A stretch of DNA of 49,273 nucleotides. It comes from Butyrivibrio sp. Lineage in GTDB: Bacteria > Bacillota > Clostridia > Lachnospirales > Lachnospiraceae. Made by a program: the position numbers and the translations under genes. Position 1 is the stretch's first letter; every line of letters begins with the position of its first letter. The DNA lies in the NCBI GenBank assembly GCA_015056575.1, contig SVGA01000019.1:23998-73270 (forward strand), in the 5' to 3' direction. The notes beneath the pieces are model-generated. The model saw nothing but the letters and a program-made list of their open reading frames with translations, was not told where the DNA came from and made no database searches. Shown here piece by piece: positions 1-6,985 of the stretch.

Positions 1-195
1 GTTTATGATGTGGAGTCTGGGAATTTCTGGTTGGGAAAAGATTGTGACCATTTATACTCGTATGGCAAATGTGCAATCGAAAATTACAGAGCTGATACAG
101 ATCTGCTTGCATATGTAGAAGGTAAGTGGGAAGTTCCGAAATATCAGACGTTTTATGACTACCTTTGTTCTATGGATTGGCTGAAAAATACATAA
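1..195 (+). CDS. C-terminal end of an unidentified protein (5' truncated by window)
   Basis: The reading frame is open from base 1 and stops with TAA at 193-195, so only the last 64 codons are present and the true start lies outside the window. The visible tail is rich in Tyr, Trp and Asp and ends in a WLKNT terminus. It has no membrane segment or motif that I recognise. A hairpin terminator follows directly, so this is the last gene of its transcript. The function is unknown. Confidence 0.55.
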   Translation, partial: VYDVESGNFWLGKDCDHLYSYGKCAIENYRADTDLLAYVEGKWEVPKYQTFYDYLCSMDWLKNT

Positions 196-205
196 ATGAA
201 GTGAA

Positions 206-237
206 GAAGCATTGTAGACATCAGTGCTTCTTTTTTT
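206..237 (+). terminator. Rho-independent terminator
   Basis: A 9-bp stem (206-214 with 222-230, one G-U pair) has a 7-nt loop and is followed by seven T (231-237). It ends the transcript of the truncated first gene. Confidence 0.85.
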
Positions 238-249
238 ATTATATAAAGA

Positions 250-302
250 TTGACAAGATGGTCTATTGGCTATAAACTAAAATAGTCGATAGCAAATAGA
301 CC
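250..302 (+). promoter_or_regulatory. Promoter with overlapping BlaI-type dyad operator
   Basis: TTGACA at 250-255 is followed at 17 bp by TAAACT (273-278). A 14-nt inverted repeat with a single mismatch (260-273 and 289-302) covers the spacer, the -10 and the start region. It lies just upstream of the BlaI-like gene. A repressor dimer here would block RNA polymerase, so autorepression of the BlaI/M56 pair is the natural reading. The arms differ from the classical TACA-TGTA blaZ operator. Confidence 0.75.
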
Positions 303-324
303 AAAACAATAAAGGAGACCGGCT

Positions 325-675
325 ATGGAAATTGGGGAAGTTCAAATGCAGTTTGCTGAGCGCATATGGGAAAAAGAACCTATTGCTTCCGGAGAACTAG
401 TGAAGCTGTGCGCTGATGAATTTGGATGGAAGAAATCAACTACTTACACAGTTCTTAAAAAGCTCTGTGAAAAAGGATTGTTCCAGAATATAGATGGTGT
501 AGTTACTTCGCTTATTTCCAAGGAAGAGTTCTACACAAGAAAGAGTGAGCAGTTTGTGGAAGAGACATTTGGGGGATCGCTTCCTGCATTTCTTGCTGCA
601 TTCACTTCAAGACAGAAGCTCTCGTCAAAAGAGATAGCAGAGATCCGCAGGATAATTGACAGCGCAAAAGACTGA
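325..675 (+). CDS. BlaI/MecI/CopY-family transcriptional repressor
   Basis: This 116-residue protein has the family's usual length and layout: an N-terminal winged helix (about residues 5-70, with the recognition segment KKSTTYTVLKKLCEKG) and a C-terminal helical dimerisation part. Such proteins repress their own operon until the partner membrane metalloprotease triggers their cleavage. The AGGAG ribosome site lies 7 nt upstream of the ATG, and the M56 sensor gene begins 27 bp downstream, which is the standard blaI-blaR arrangement. The dyad at 260-302 is its probable operator. The inducing signal need not be a beta-lactam, because the partner lacks a penicillin-binding domain. Confidence 0.9.
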   Translation: MEIGEVQMQFAERIWEKEPIASGELVKLCADEFGWKKSTTYTVLKKLCEKGLFQNIDGVVTSLISKEEFYTRKSEQFVEETFGGSLPAFLAAFTSRQKLSSKEIAEIRRIIDSAKD

Positions 676-702
676 TATCGGAGAATTTTGGAGGAAACAT
701 AG

Positions 703-2574
703 ATGGGGACATTGTTTATCAAAGTTATAGAGATCAGCGCTGCAGCCTCTTTTCTTATGTTCGCTGTGATTCTTATAAGAATTCCATTAAAGAAGGCACC
801 AAAATGGTTTATGGGGGTGTTATGGGCAATTGTGGCGCTTAGACTCATTTTCCCATTCCAGTTTGAGGCATCGATTGGATTTATCCCAAATATTGGGGAC
901 AGATTAGAAACCTTTTTCTATGGAAATAACGAATCTGACAGTATTACATATACATATTTTACGGATCACGACTATGAGATGGGGACTAATGAGATAGTTA
1001 CCCATGAATATACTCCAAATGCGTCTGACGTAACTGAGCCTGACAGTGAAGGAATTGATTACCTTCCAAATGAGCAGATAATTATTGAACCTATACAAGG
1101 CCAAAATTCAGATCTGACAATGCAGCGAAGAGATTTCTTTATTCGCCTTCAGATGATCTGGCTTTTCGGTATTCTTGTGATTCTTGCTTACGCAGTATTC
1201 AGCTACATCTCTATTCGCAAAAAGACCCGAGAGTCTATCAAGCTTGATAATGAGAACAATGTGTTTGTCTGCGACGAGATTGATACACCATTTATTCTCG
1301 GAGTATTAAAGCCAGTGATCTATATTCCATCAGGACTTGATGATGAGACGATCAGAAACGTGCTTGCTCATGAGAAGGCACATATTAAGCGCCTTGATTA
1401 TATCAGGAAACAGTTTGGATTTCTGATCCTTGCGGTGCATTGGTTCAATCCACTTGTATGGGTGTCATATGCTCTTTTTTGCAGGGATATTGAACTTGCC
1501 TGTGATGAGAAAGTCATAAGCCACATGTCACTTGACGAGAAGAAATCTTATGCTAATTCACTCTTGTTATGCAGTACGCACAAGAGGCTTGTTCTGGCAT
1601 ATCCACTGGCGTTTGGTGAAGTGGGCGTTGGAACGAGAGTAAAGCAGATATTTAATTACAGGAAGCCTACTTTCTGGCTTATCGTTATGCTGGCAATTGT
1701 ATGCGCAGGGCTTTCTACAAGCTTTTTTACAAGTGCGTCAAAAGAAAAAGATATGATTGATGCAAGTTCCGGTACAGATGCAAGTATAGTAATGACCAAA
1801 GACAGATTTATAGAAAAATGGTGCGAAGATTTTAGAGACAGAAATGTTTTGGGAATTTTAAACGCTTCTACTGAAGAGGTACAAAGGACTCTTACTGAAG
1901 AAGGACTTTTGGATACAGATGGTGACAACGCTACATTTGGATGGACCAGCCCATGGCCGGGTTTGAATCCTGATGCAAATCGAAGCTGCGCTTACACATA
2001 TACAGATGATGACAGGAATGAGGCAGAGATAGTCTACTGTGCTATTGATTCAGAGCCCCATGTATATTTATGGAAAGAGTATATCACTGTTGGTAAAGAT
2101 GAAAATGGCGATTATAAGGTGGTTTCAGAAGAGTTTATAAGATATGAAGAGCTTGAAACTTCTGAAGATTATGAAAATGCCTGGGATGCCAGCGGTATGC
2201 TTATGGATGCTCTAGACTATACTCAAAATGGTCTGGGAGAATATCTAAATAGAAATGCCAAGGACAATACCGGAGCTAATTACAAGAAGCTCTTTGATCC
2301 TATAACAGCAGCAAGGTACCTTCTTAATCTGTCAGATGATGAAGCAAAGGTGACTCTTTTACCTGTGGAATCTCCTGAAGCCTCCTCTTTTATTGCCATA
2401 AATTTCAATGACGTTGATTATGACATCAGTGTTGGTATGCTGCAGCCTTGGGGTGCTGATGGCATTTATGTTCCTGTCAGGTATCTACAGATGAATGAGA
2501 CTATAACCGGCATTTCTGATTCTGAAGATGAAGAAACAACTCATGAATATGAGGTTGGAGAAGGTGTTGGATAA
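703..2574 (+). CDS. M56-family (BlaR1-like) membrane metalloprotease sensor
   Basis: This 623-residue integral membrane protein has N-terminal hydrophobic segments (about residues 5-45 and 148-170). The zinc-protease motif HEKAH (HExxH) sits at residues 223-227, with a downstream conserved CDE carrying Glu269. A further membrane segment lies near residues 325-345. The extracytoplasmic C-terminus (about 350-623) is acidic and rich in Asp, Glu and Tyr. It is not the transpeptidase-like domain of true BlaR1 and contains no SxxK/KTG set that I can see. The protein probably senses an envelope signal and relays it by proteolysis of the upstream BlaI-like repressor. A terminator follows. Confidence 0.88.
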   Translation: MGTLFIKVIEISAAASFLMFAVILIRIPLKKAPKWFMGVLWAIVALRLIFPFQFEASIGFIPNIGDRLETFFYGNNESDSITYTYFTDHDYEMGTNEIVTHEYTPNASDVTEPDSEGIDYLPNEQIIIEPIQGQNSDLTMQRRDFFIRLQMIWLFGILVILAYAVFSYISIRKKTRESIKLDNENNVFVCDEIDTPFILGVLKPVIYIPSGLDDETIRNVLAHEKAHIKRLDYIRKQFGFLILAVHWFNPLVWVSYALFCRDIELACDEKVISHMSLDEKKSYANSLLLCSTHKRLVLAYPLAFGEVGVGTRVKQIFNYRKPTFWLIVMLAIVCAGLSTSFFTSASKEKDMIDASSGTDASIVMTKDRFIEKWCEDFRDRNVLGILNASTEEVQRTLTEEGLLDTDGDNATFGWTSPWPGLNPDANRSCAYTYTDDDRNEAEIVYCAIDSEPHVYLWKEYITVGKDENGDYKVVSEEFIRYEELETSEDYENAWDASGMLMDALDYTQNGLGEYLNRNAKDNTGANYKKLFDPITAARYLLNLSDDEAKVTLLPVESPEASSFIAINFNDVDYDISVGMLQPWGADGIYVPVRYLQMNETITGISDSEDEETTHEYEVGEGVG

Positions 2575-2599
2575 GTAAGAAAAGCTAGAGTTTTATTCG

Positions 2600-2635
2600 G
2601 CGGTATGCAATCAAGTGGATTGTAGACCGCTTTTT
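2600..2635 (+). terminator. Rho-independent terminator of the BlaI/M56 operon
   Basis: A 13-position stem (2600-2612 with 2618-2630, with mismatches in the middle) closes on a 5-nt loop and is followed by TTTTT (2631-2635). Confidence 0.8.
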
Positions 2636-2650
2636 CTTTGTATAGATTAT

Positions 2651-2678
2651 TTGATGATTTTTAACATGCTGATATAAT
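2651..2678 (+). promoter_or_regulatory. Probable promoter for the XRE gene; remainder of 2636-2919 otherwise featureless
   Basis: TTGATG (2651-2656), a 16-bp spacer and a perfect TATAAT (2673-2678) form a convincing promoter about 240 bp upstream of the next gene. The leader between them holds a small perfect hairpin (ACTCAA/TTGAGT near 2772-2790) but no T-run and no reading frame of note. Nothing else was recognised in this 284-bp gap. Confidence 0.5.
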
Positions 2679-2919
2679 TATTTCTTGGGGAATAGCATTA
2701 GGTAATCATATAGAATCTTACATGTTACTACAGATGATAAGACAGTAGCAGAATTGTATGATTGGAGAAGCACTCAATTGGCGCTTGAGTAAGGTTGAAA
2801 TGCTCCTCTTTAGAGACTCAAGTACAAATTGATATACAGATTCAAACTTGTCGGGTATTGTTTAATCAAGCAAAGGGAACCGGCCAGTTACCTATAAAAC
2901 TCAAAGGAGAATACTCATT

Positions 2920-3798
2920 ATGTTAGATATGAAAAAAGTAGCCAGGAATATCAAAAATGCCAGAACCAAGAAAAACATGACACAGTTAGAGCTTGCAGAT
3001 ATAGTAGGGGTGAGTTATCAGGCAGTTTCAAATTGGGAACGCGGAAGCTCTATGCCAGATATAGCAAAGATTTCAGATATTGCTAAGGCTCTTGATATAA
3101 GTGTTACAGATTTACTCGGTGATGATAATGGAAGTGTTGCTATAGAAAAGGTATTAGAGAAAAGTCCTGAACCACTGACAGGAGAGGAACTTACTGAAGT
3201 TGCGTCGATACTTCCGCCAATGGTATTACAGGAGGAGGTCAAAAAAACAACGGGTGATCGTAAACTGAATCTGCAGGCTTTGATTCAGCTGGCACCTTTC
3301 CTTGAAGATGAATATCTTGAAGAGATTGTTAAAGAAGTTGATGTAAATGATATGGATGGGATTGTAGCTTTGGCTCCATATCTTTCTGATGAGGCTTTAG
3401 ATAATCTTTCTGCTAGACTTAATATAAACGATATGGATGGAATTGTGGCTTTGGCATCATTTTTATCAGAGGAGACACTAGATGCTATCTGTAAAAGAAT
3501 GGGAACCGCTAGAATGAAGGATCTAGTAAAACTAGCACCATTTCTTGAAGAAGAAACGCTGGATGATTTGGCTTCCAGAATTGATTTGGATGATATGGAT
3601 GGCCTTTCTGAGCTGGCAGCTTATATGAGCGAAGAGGCATTGGATGTATTGGTAGACAAAGCAATCAAAGCTAATAAAGTATCAGAACTTACGAAGATAG
3701 CACCTTACCTTGAAGACGAATCACTTAGAAAAATAGCAGATTTTCTGATACACTCAGACGATACAACAGGTCTTTCTGAAATAACCCAGTTCTTGTGA
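2920..3798 (+). CDS. XRE-family regulator with a C-terminal helical-repeat domain
   Basis: Residues 6-65 of this 292-residue protein form a Cro/C1-type helix-turn-helix (MTQLELADIVGVSYQAVSNWERG). After a linker, residues ~118-290 consist of about six consecutive 27-residue repeats. Each has the pattern (A/K)LAPFLxxExLxxIxxxxxxxDMDGIV, which is probably an alpha-solenoid. The repeats make an obvious protein- or ligand-interaction surface rather than an enzyme. The AAAGGAG ribosome site is well placed before the ATG. The gene stands alone, followed within 25 bp by the tuf remnant. Its targets are unknown. Confidence 0.85.
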   Translation: MLDMKKVARNIKNARTKKNMTQLELADIVGVSYQAVSNWERGSSMPDIAKISDIAKALDISVTDLLGDDNGSVAIEKVLEKSPEPLTGEELTEVASILPPMVLQEEVKKTTGDRKLNLQALIQLAPFLEDEYLEEIVKEVDVNDMDGIVALAPYLSDEALDNLSARLNINDMDGIVALASFLSEETLDAICKRMGTARMKDLVKLAPFLEEETLDDLASRIDLDDMDGLSELAAYMSEEALDVLVDKAIKANKVSELTKIAPYLEDESLRKIADFLIHSDDTTGLSEITQFL

Positions 3799-3821
3799 TA
3801 TAGATATAATTAACGTTAAAC

Positions 3822-3875
3822 CGTGAGGGTGGACGTACAGTTGGATCAGGTAAGGTTGCTACAATCGTTGAGTAA
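3822..3875 (+). pseudogene. tuf: 3' remnant of a tuf (elongation factor Tu) gene
   Basis: Read from 3822, the sequence encodes REGGRTVGSGKVATIVE followed by TAA. That is the invariant C-terminal tail of bacterial EF-Tu. Upstream, the frame changes immediately to unrelated residues (LTLN instead of the expected RFAI) and meets a stop at 3807-3809. Only 17 codons survive, and there is no start or ribosome site. A strong terminator follows 25 bp downstream, as expected if the end of a tuf transcription unit was carried along. It looks like a scar of recombination with, or displacement of, a tuf locus. Confidence 0.8.
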
Positions 3876-3899
3876 TTCTTAACAAATCTAGATTTTATG

Positions 3900-3932
3900 C
3901 AGCTTCCAGAGTTTCTCTGGAAGTTGTTTTTT
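3900..3932 (+). terminator. Rho-independent terminator, probably the original tuf terminator
   Basis: A 12-bp stem (3900-3911 with 3915-3926, one G-U pair) has a 3-nt loop and is followed by TTTTTT (3927-3932). Confidence 0.85.
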
Positions 3933-3944
3933 GAAAAATTTTAA

Positions 3945-3973
3945 TTGACAGGTTGATTTCTACACTGTATATT
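3945..3973 (+). promoter_or_regulatory. Strong sigma-A type promoter of the noncoding RNA
   Basis: A perfect TTGACA (3945-3950), a 17-bp spacer and TATATT (3968-3973) place a start site near 3980. No translatable frame with a ribosome site follows before the terminator at 4116-4149. Confidence 0.75.
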
Positions 3974-3979
3974 AAAGTT

Positions 3980-4149
3980 GTAACAAATGACTTTGAGCAT
4001 TTGTTGGCTGTGAAGTGTAAATCCCTACTGGCAGGGGGATACATGGAGTCTATGGGCGGGTTTAGTGTGACAACCGCGAGCCAGTTAGGCGTAAGCTGAA
4101 AAGAAAACACTATATAATTAAAGCCTCGACGAGAGTCGGGGCTTTAATT
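3980..4149 (+). ncRNA. Probable structured noncoding RNA (about 170 nt) with its own promoter and terminator
   Basis: Transcription from 3945-3973 would give a ~170-nt RNA. By eye it folds into an 8-bp perfect hairpin (AACAAATG/CATTTGTT), a long-range pair AGTGT...ACACT enclosing a multi-branched core with stems around ATCCC/GGGAT, GCGGGTT/AACCGC and CAGTTA/TAAGCTG, and a terminal stem (4116-4130 with 4135-4149). I cannot assign a family with certainty. The size, isolated promoter and clostridial host make raiA-type RNA or 6S RNA worth testing. It does not resemble tmRNA, RNase P RNA, SRP RNA or the common riboswitches. A cis-regulatory role for the next gene is less likely because the terminator ends just before its ribosome site. 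Confidence 0.55.
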
Positions 4150-4160
4150 ATGGAGGCGGC

Positions 4161-4769
4161 GTGGAAAATAAGATTAAAACAAATGCGGAAGCATTTGAAA
4201 AGCTCTTAACTATAGAATACTATTTCTGCTTGGCATACAAAGGCAAAGGCTTTGAGGTTAGAATCAGATTTGCTGAAGTAGACTTTCACCATCTTGAGGG
4301 GATCGGACAATTGCGAGACTTAAAGATTCATAGTGAAAGTGGGAACATTACTTTTGAAAAAGCATTAGATGGACTTATTACTGTAGAACAATTGGAAAAG
4401 TCATTATTTTTCGAGAAGAGCTTTGTCAAAAACAAGATAGATTATCTACATCTTTTAGAACGAGCTTTTGATGAGAATAAACTAGTTTTTAGGCTTAAAA
4501 AAGACCAAAAAGGTAAGTCCAGGATAGAATCAGAGCTGTTTCTTCAAACGGAAGTAGATGCTGAACAGATATTTGTATATTTGGATTCAGTGGATGGTGC
4601 AGATAGTGAGTATTTTTGCAGATCTTTCGTTGCAAATCCAGATTTTGACAGAACAGTTGGACAGATAAAGCTTACTACATTATGGCAAGAGAAGAAAAAC
4701 CTCTTAACAGGTGAATCTACTGTGCTATATAGGTTCAAAGATTTTTCGCCTGAAGATTTGAATAAATAA
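4161..4769 (+). CDS. PBECR4-like (phage/toxin nuclease-fold) domain protein
   Basis: This 202-residue soluble protein starts at GTG 4161 behind GGAGGCG (4152-4158). Its N-terminal third (AFEKLLTIEYYFCLAYKGKG, then a FxxxDFHHLEGIGQL segment) and the later YFCRSFV and GQxKxTTLWQEKKNL segments match my recollection of the PBECR4 family. That family is predicted to have a Barnase/EndoU/colicin/RelE-like nuclease fold and is common in prophages and islands of gut Clostridia. The conserved HH pair is present. It has no partner gene and sits between two terminators, so it is monocistronic. The function is inferred only from family resemblance, and no toxin or antitoxin role is shown. Confidence 0.6.
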   Translation: MENKIKTNAEAFEKLLTIEYYFCLAYKGKGFEVRIRFAEVDFHHLEGIGQLRDLKIHSESGNITFEKALDGLITVEQLEKSLFFEKSFVKNKIDYLHLLERAFDENKLVFRLKKDQKGKSRIESELFLQTEVDAEQIFVYLDSVDGADSEYFCRSFVANPDFDRTVGQIKLTTLWQEKKNLLTGESTVLYRFKDFSPEDLNK

Positions 4770-4810
4770 AGGAATGATGGCTCCAACAAAGTAAATATCG
4801 AATTTTAAAA

Positions 4811-4841
4811 GGTTTTCAAGCTTCGGATTGAAAACCTTTTT
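4811..4841 (+). terminator. Rho-independent terminator
   Basis: A perfect 9-bp stem (4811-4819 with 4828-4836) closes on an 8-nt loop containing CTTCGG and is followed by TTTTT (4837-4841). Confidence 0.88.
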
Positions 4842-4845
4842 AGTG

Positions 4846-4874
4846 TTGACATATATCGAGTATCGATATAGTAT
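4846..4874 (+). promoter_or_regulatory. PadR operon promoter with perfect palindromic operator
   Basis: TTGACA at 4846-4851 and TATAGT/TAGTAT near 4867-4874 frame a perfect palindrome, TATATCGA-GTA-TCGATATA (4852-4870), which fills the spacer. Two TATAGATA direct repeats follow before the ribosome site. The arrangement fits autorepression by the PadR protein encoded 43 bp downstream. Confidence 0.72.
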
Positions 4875-4916
4875 ATAGATAAGCAATATATAGATAGCCT
4901 ATATAAGGAGGGCGAG

Positions 4917-5246
4917 ATGGTTGTTGATAAATCTCTTTTAACTGGAAGCATGACAATGCTGATTCTGAAGCTTTTGTCAGAAAAAGATATGTATGGATAT
5001 GAGATGATTGATACTCTCAGAAAGAAATCCCAGAATGTCTTTGAGCTTAAGGCTGGGACGCTTTACCCGCTTCTTCATGGCTTGGAAGAAAAGGGAATGC
5101 TAAAGGTATACGAGCAGGAGTTTCTGGGGAAGACAAGAAAGTATTACAGCATTACAAAAGAGGGGAAAAAGCTTCTCAAAAGCAAAACTGAAGAGTGGAA
5201 TGTGTATTCAGGGGCGATAGCAAATGTATTGGCGATGGGGATATGA
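4917..5246 (+). CDS. PadR-family transcriptional repressor
   Basis: This 109-residue protein is of the short PadR (PF03551) type. The winged helix contains the hallmark segment LSEKDMYGYEMIDTLRKKS and LKAGTLYPLLHGLEEKGML, followed by RKYYSITKEGKKLL of the wing and last helix. The ribosome site AAGGAGGG (4906-4913) precedes the ATG. The stop codon overlaps the next start (ATGA), so the regulator and the membrane protein are translationally coupled. The palindrome in the promoter is the likely operator. PadR regulators of this kind usually control a co-transcribed envelope or transport protein. Confidence 0.92.
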   Translation: MVVDKSLLTGSMTMLILKLLSEKDMYGYEMIDTLRKKSQNVFELKAGTLYPLLHGLEEKGMLKVYEQEFLGKTRKYYSITKEGKKLLKSKTEEWNVYSGAIANVLAMGI

Positions 5247-6595
5247 CAATGGAGGAGTACATAGGGAAGTTACTTGAACAGGTACGATTTAAGAAAGCTC
5301 ACAAGGGGATTGCGGATGAGCTGAGAGCACATATAGAAGATCAGATAAGTGACAACATGGCAGCCGGGATGGACAGAGAAGCTGCGGAAAGGGCTGCAGT
5401 CGCTGACATGGGAGATCCGGTTGAAGTTGGTATTTCCATGGATCGTGTGCACAAACCCAGACTTGCATGGAACGTCATTATTATATCCATATTTATTGGC
5501 TTGATAAGCAGTGTTATTCACGAAATTGTGGCATATGATGCATCAGGAGCGGATGAGGCAATCAGTGTACTTGGAAGTCATGGTTTTTATACTAATGTTT
5601 TTATTGGGATCATTGCTATGATTGCAGTATACATGATCGATTATACTGTTATTGCTAAATATGCGAAGGTAATAGCCCTGGGAATGCTTGGACTTTTACT
5701 GCTTGGAAGCCTGGGGATTACTATTAACGGAATACACATGTATTTACGATTTGGGCCTATCTATTTTCTTACATCAGCATTTATGCTTCTTTATATCCCG
5801 CTTTATGGAGCTATAGTGTATAAATATCGTGGAAGTTCAGCTGGTGCATTTTTTAAGGCGCTTGCGTGGATGGTCATACCTTCAATTATTGTGATTAGAT
5901 GGCCAAGGCTGTCGACAGCAGTTGTGATGATAATTACTATGACTGTACAACTATCAATAGCTGTAGCAAAGGGCTGGTTTAAGGTTCCGAAGAAGCTTAC
6001 AATAAGTACATTATGGATAGCTATAACAGTTCTCCCGATAGGACTTCTGGCATTACTGTATAAGAATAGTCGACTGTCAAATTACCAGATGGAAAGGATT
6101 AGAGCCTTCTTATATCTTGATAACGATGCTGCATATGTAACGAAGACAGTTAGATCTTTCAATACCGTGAATTTTGTTGGAGGATCAGGAAAAGAGGTAT
6201 TGGGGTATTTGCCTAACCCAAACAGTGATTTCCTGCTTACATATCTGGCTAATAAGTATGGCGCATTGATTGTTGTGGCGATCATTGCGTCTGTTGCAGC
6301 GATAATCATTACAGGCTGTATAGCATCAGCAAAGAGTAAGAATCAGCTTGGTCTGATAATGGGTGTAGGCTGTATGAATGTTCTGCTTGTAAATATGTTG
6401 TTAAACCTGTTTGAGAACTTGGGAATCATTCCGTATACAGATTCGTTTATGCCCTTCTTCTCGGTTGGTGGCAGTTATATAGTTCTGGCATATATCTTTT
6501 TAGGAATAATACTTAGTATATACAAGTATAAGGATGCTTATCCGCAGCATCTGGATATTGGCATAAGAGTAAAGCTAAAAGATCTGGAAATGTAA
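5243..6595 (+). CDS. FtsW/RodA/SpoVE-like membrane protein with N-terminal HAAS/permease-prefix domain
   Basis: The start is taken at ATG 5243, which overlaps the PadR stop (ATGA), giving 450 residues. A longer frame from 5195 lies inside padR and has no ribosome site. Residues 1-75 form a charged helical prefix (EYIGKLLEQVRFKKAHKGIADELRAHIEDQ) typical of PadR-linked membrane proteins. About ten hydrophobic segments follow. The C-terminal part (from about residue 310) resembles SEDS proteins: FVGGSGKEVLGYLPNPNSDFLLTYLANKYG matches their LPxxxTDF loop including its Asp, and a late MPFFSVGGS matches the final SEDS motif. It may be a divergent SEDS glycosyltransferase-like protein. Its substrate is unknown. 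Confidence 0.8.
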   Translation: MTMEEYIGKLLEQVRFKKAHKGIADELRAHIEDQISDNMAAGMDREAAERAAVADMGDPVEVGISMDRVHKPRLAWNVIIISIFIGLISSVIHEIVAYDASGADEAISVLGSHGFYTNVFIGIIAMIAVYMIDYTVIAKYAKVIALGMLGLLLLGSLGITINGIHMYLRFGPIYFLTSAFMLLYIPLYGAIVYKYRGSSAGAFFKALAWMVIPSIIVIRWPRLSTAVVMIITMTVQLSIAVAKGWFKVPKKLTISTLWIAITVLPIGLLALLYKNSRLSNYQMERIRAFLYLDNDAAYVTKTVRSFNTVNFVGGSGKEVLGYLPNPNSDFLLTYLANKYGALIVVAIIASVAAIIITGCIASAKSKNQLGLIMGVGCMNVLLVNMLLNLFENLGIIPYTDSFMPFFSVGGSYIVLAYIFLGIILSIYKYKDAYPQHLDIGIRVKLKDLEM

Positions 6596-6621
6596 ACAAG
6601 GTACTTCAACTGAATTTATAG

Positions 6622-6654
6622 AGAGCTTCAAGCGTTGTACTTGGGGCTCTTTTT
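6622..6654 (+). terminator. Rho-independent terminator of the PadR operon
   Basis: An 11-bp stem (6622-6632 with 6640-6650, two G-U pairs) closes on a 7-nt loop, and the T-run extends to 6654. Confidence 0.8.
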
Positions 6655-6673
6655 ACGTACAATAAAGGACGTA

Positions 6674-6811
6674 TTGATTATTATAGGGGAAGCTGTTGAT
6701 AGTACTAGGTGGTTTAACTATTTTGTTCGATACACATATGGTCAGGGAACATCCTGGGATATTATGAAAACAGGAGCTGAGTATATGGATGTACAGATTA
6801 TAAGGTTTTAA
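6674..6811 (+). pseudogene. Short unassigned frame, possible gene remnant
   Basis: A 45-codon frame from TTG 6674 to TAA 6809 reads like protein (GEAVDSTRWFNYFVRYTYG..., then TSWDIMKTGAEYMDVQ). It lacks a ribosome site and a plausible full-length start, and I do not recognise it. It could be the tail of a decayed gene or chance. The rest of the 6655-6985 gap holds an imperfect palindromic zone with a perfect core AGTATA-AAA-TATACT (6884-6898), a possible operator for the next regulator. Confidence 0.25.
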
Positions 6812-6985
6812 GCATAAGCACTTTTGATGATTACCCGGCGCAGCTTGGTGTCATTATAAAAATAGTGTATCTACGAATCATAGAGTATAAAATATACTTT
6901 TATCTATGCTCTATAGGTTACAATATACTTAGAAATATCCTACGCTTAAGTTGTAACCATTAACGCGCTGATAGGAGTGTTAAAA

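Noticed and set aside
3980..4149. Assignment of the RNA to tmRNA, RNase P, SRP RNA or a cobalamin/TPP/SAM riboswitch
   Set aside because: None of the diagnostic conserved sequences of these classes was seen.
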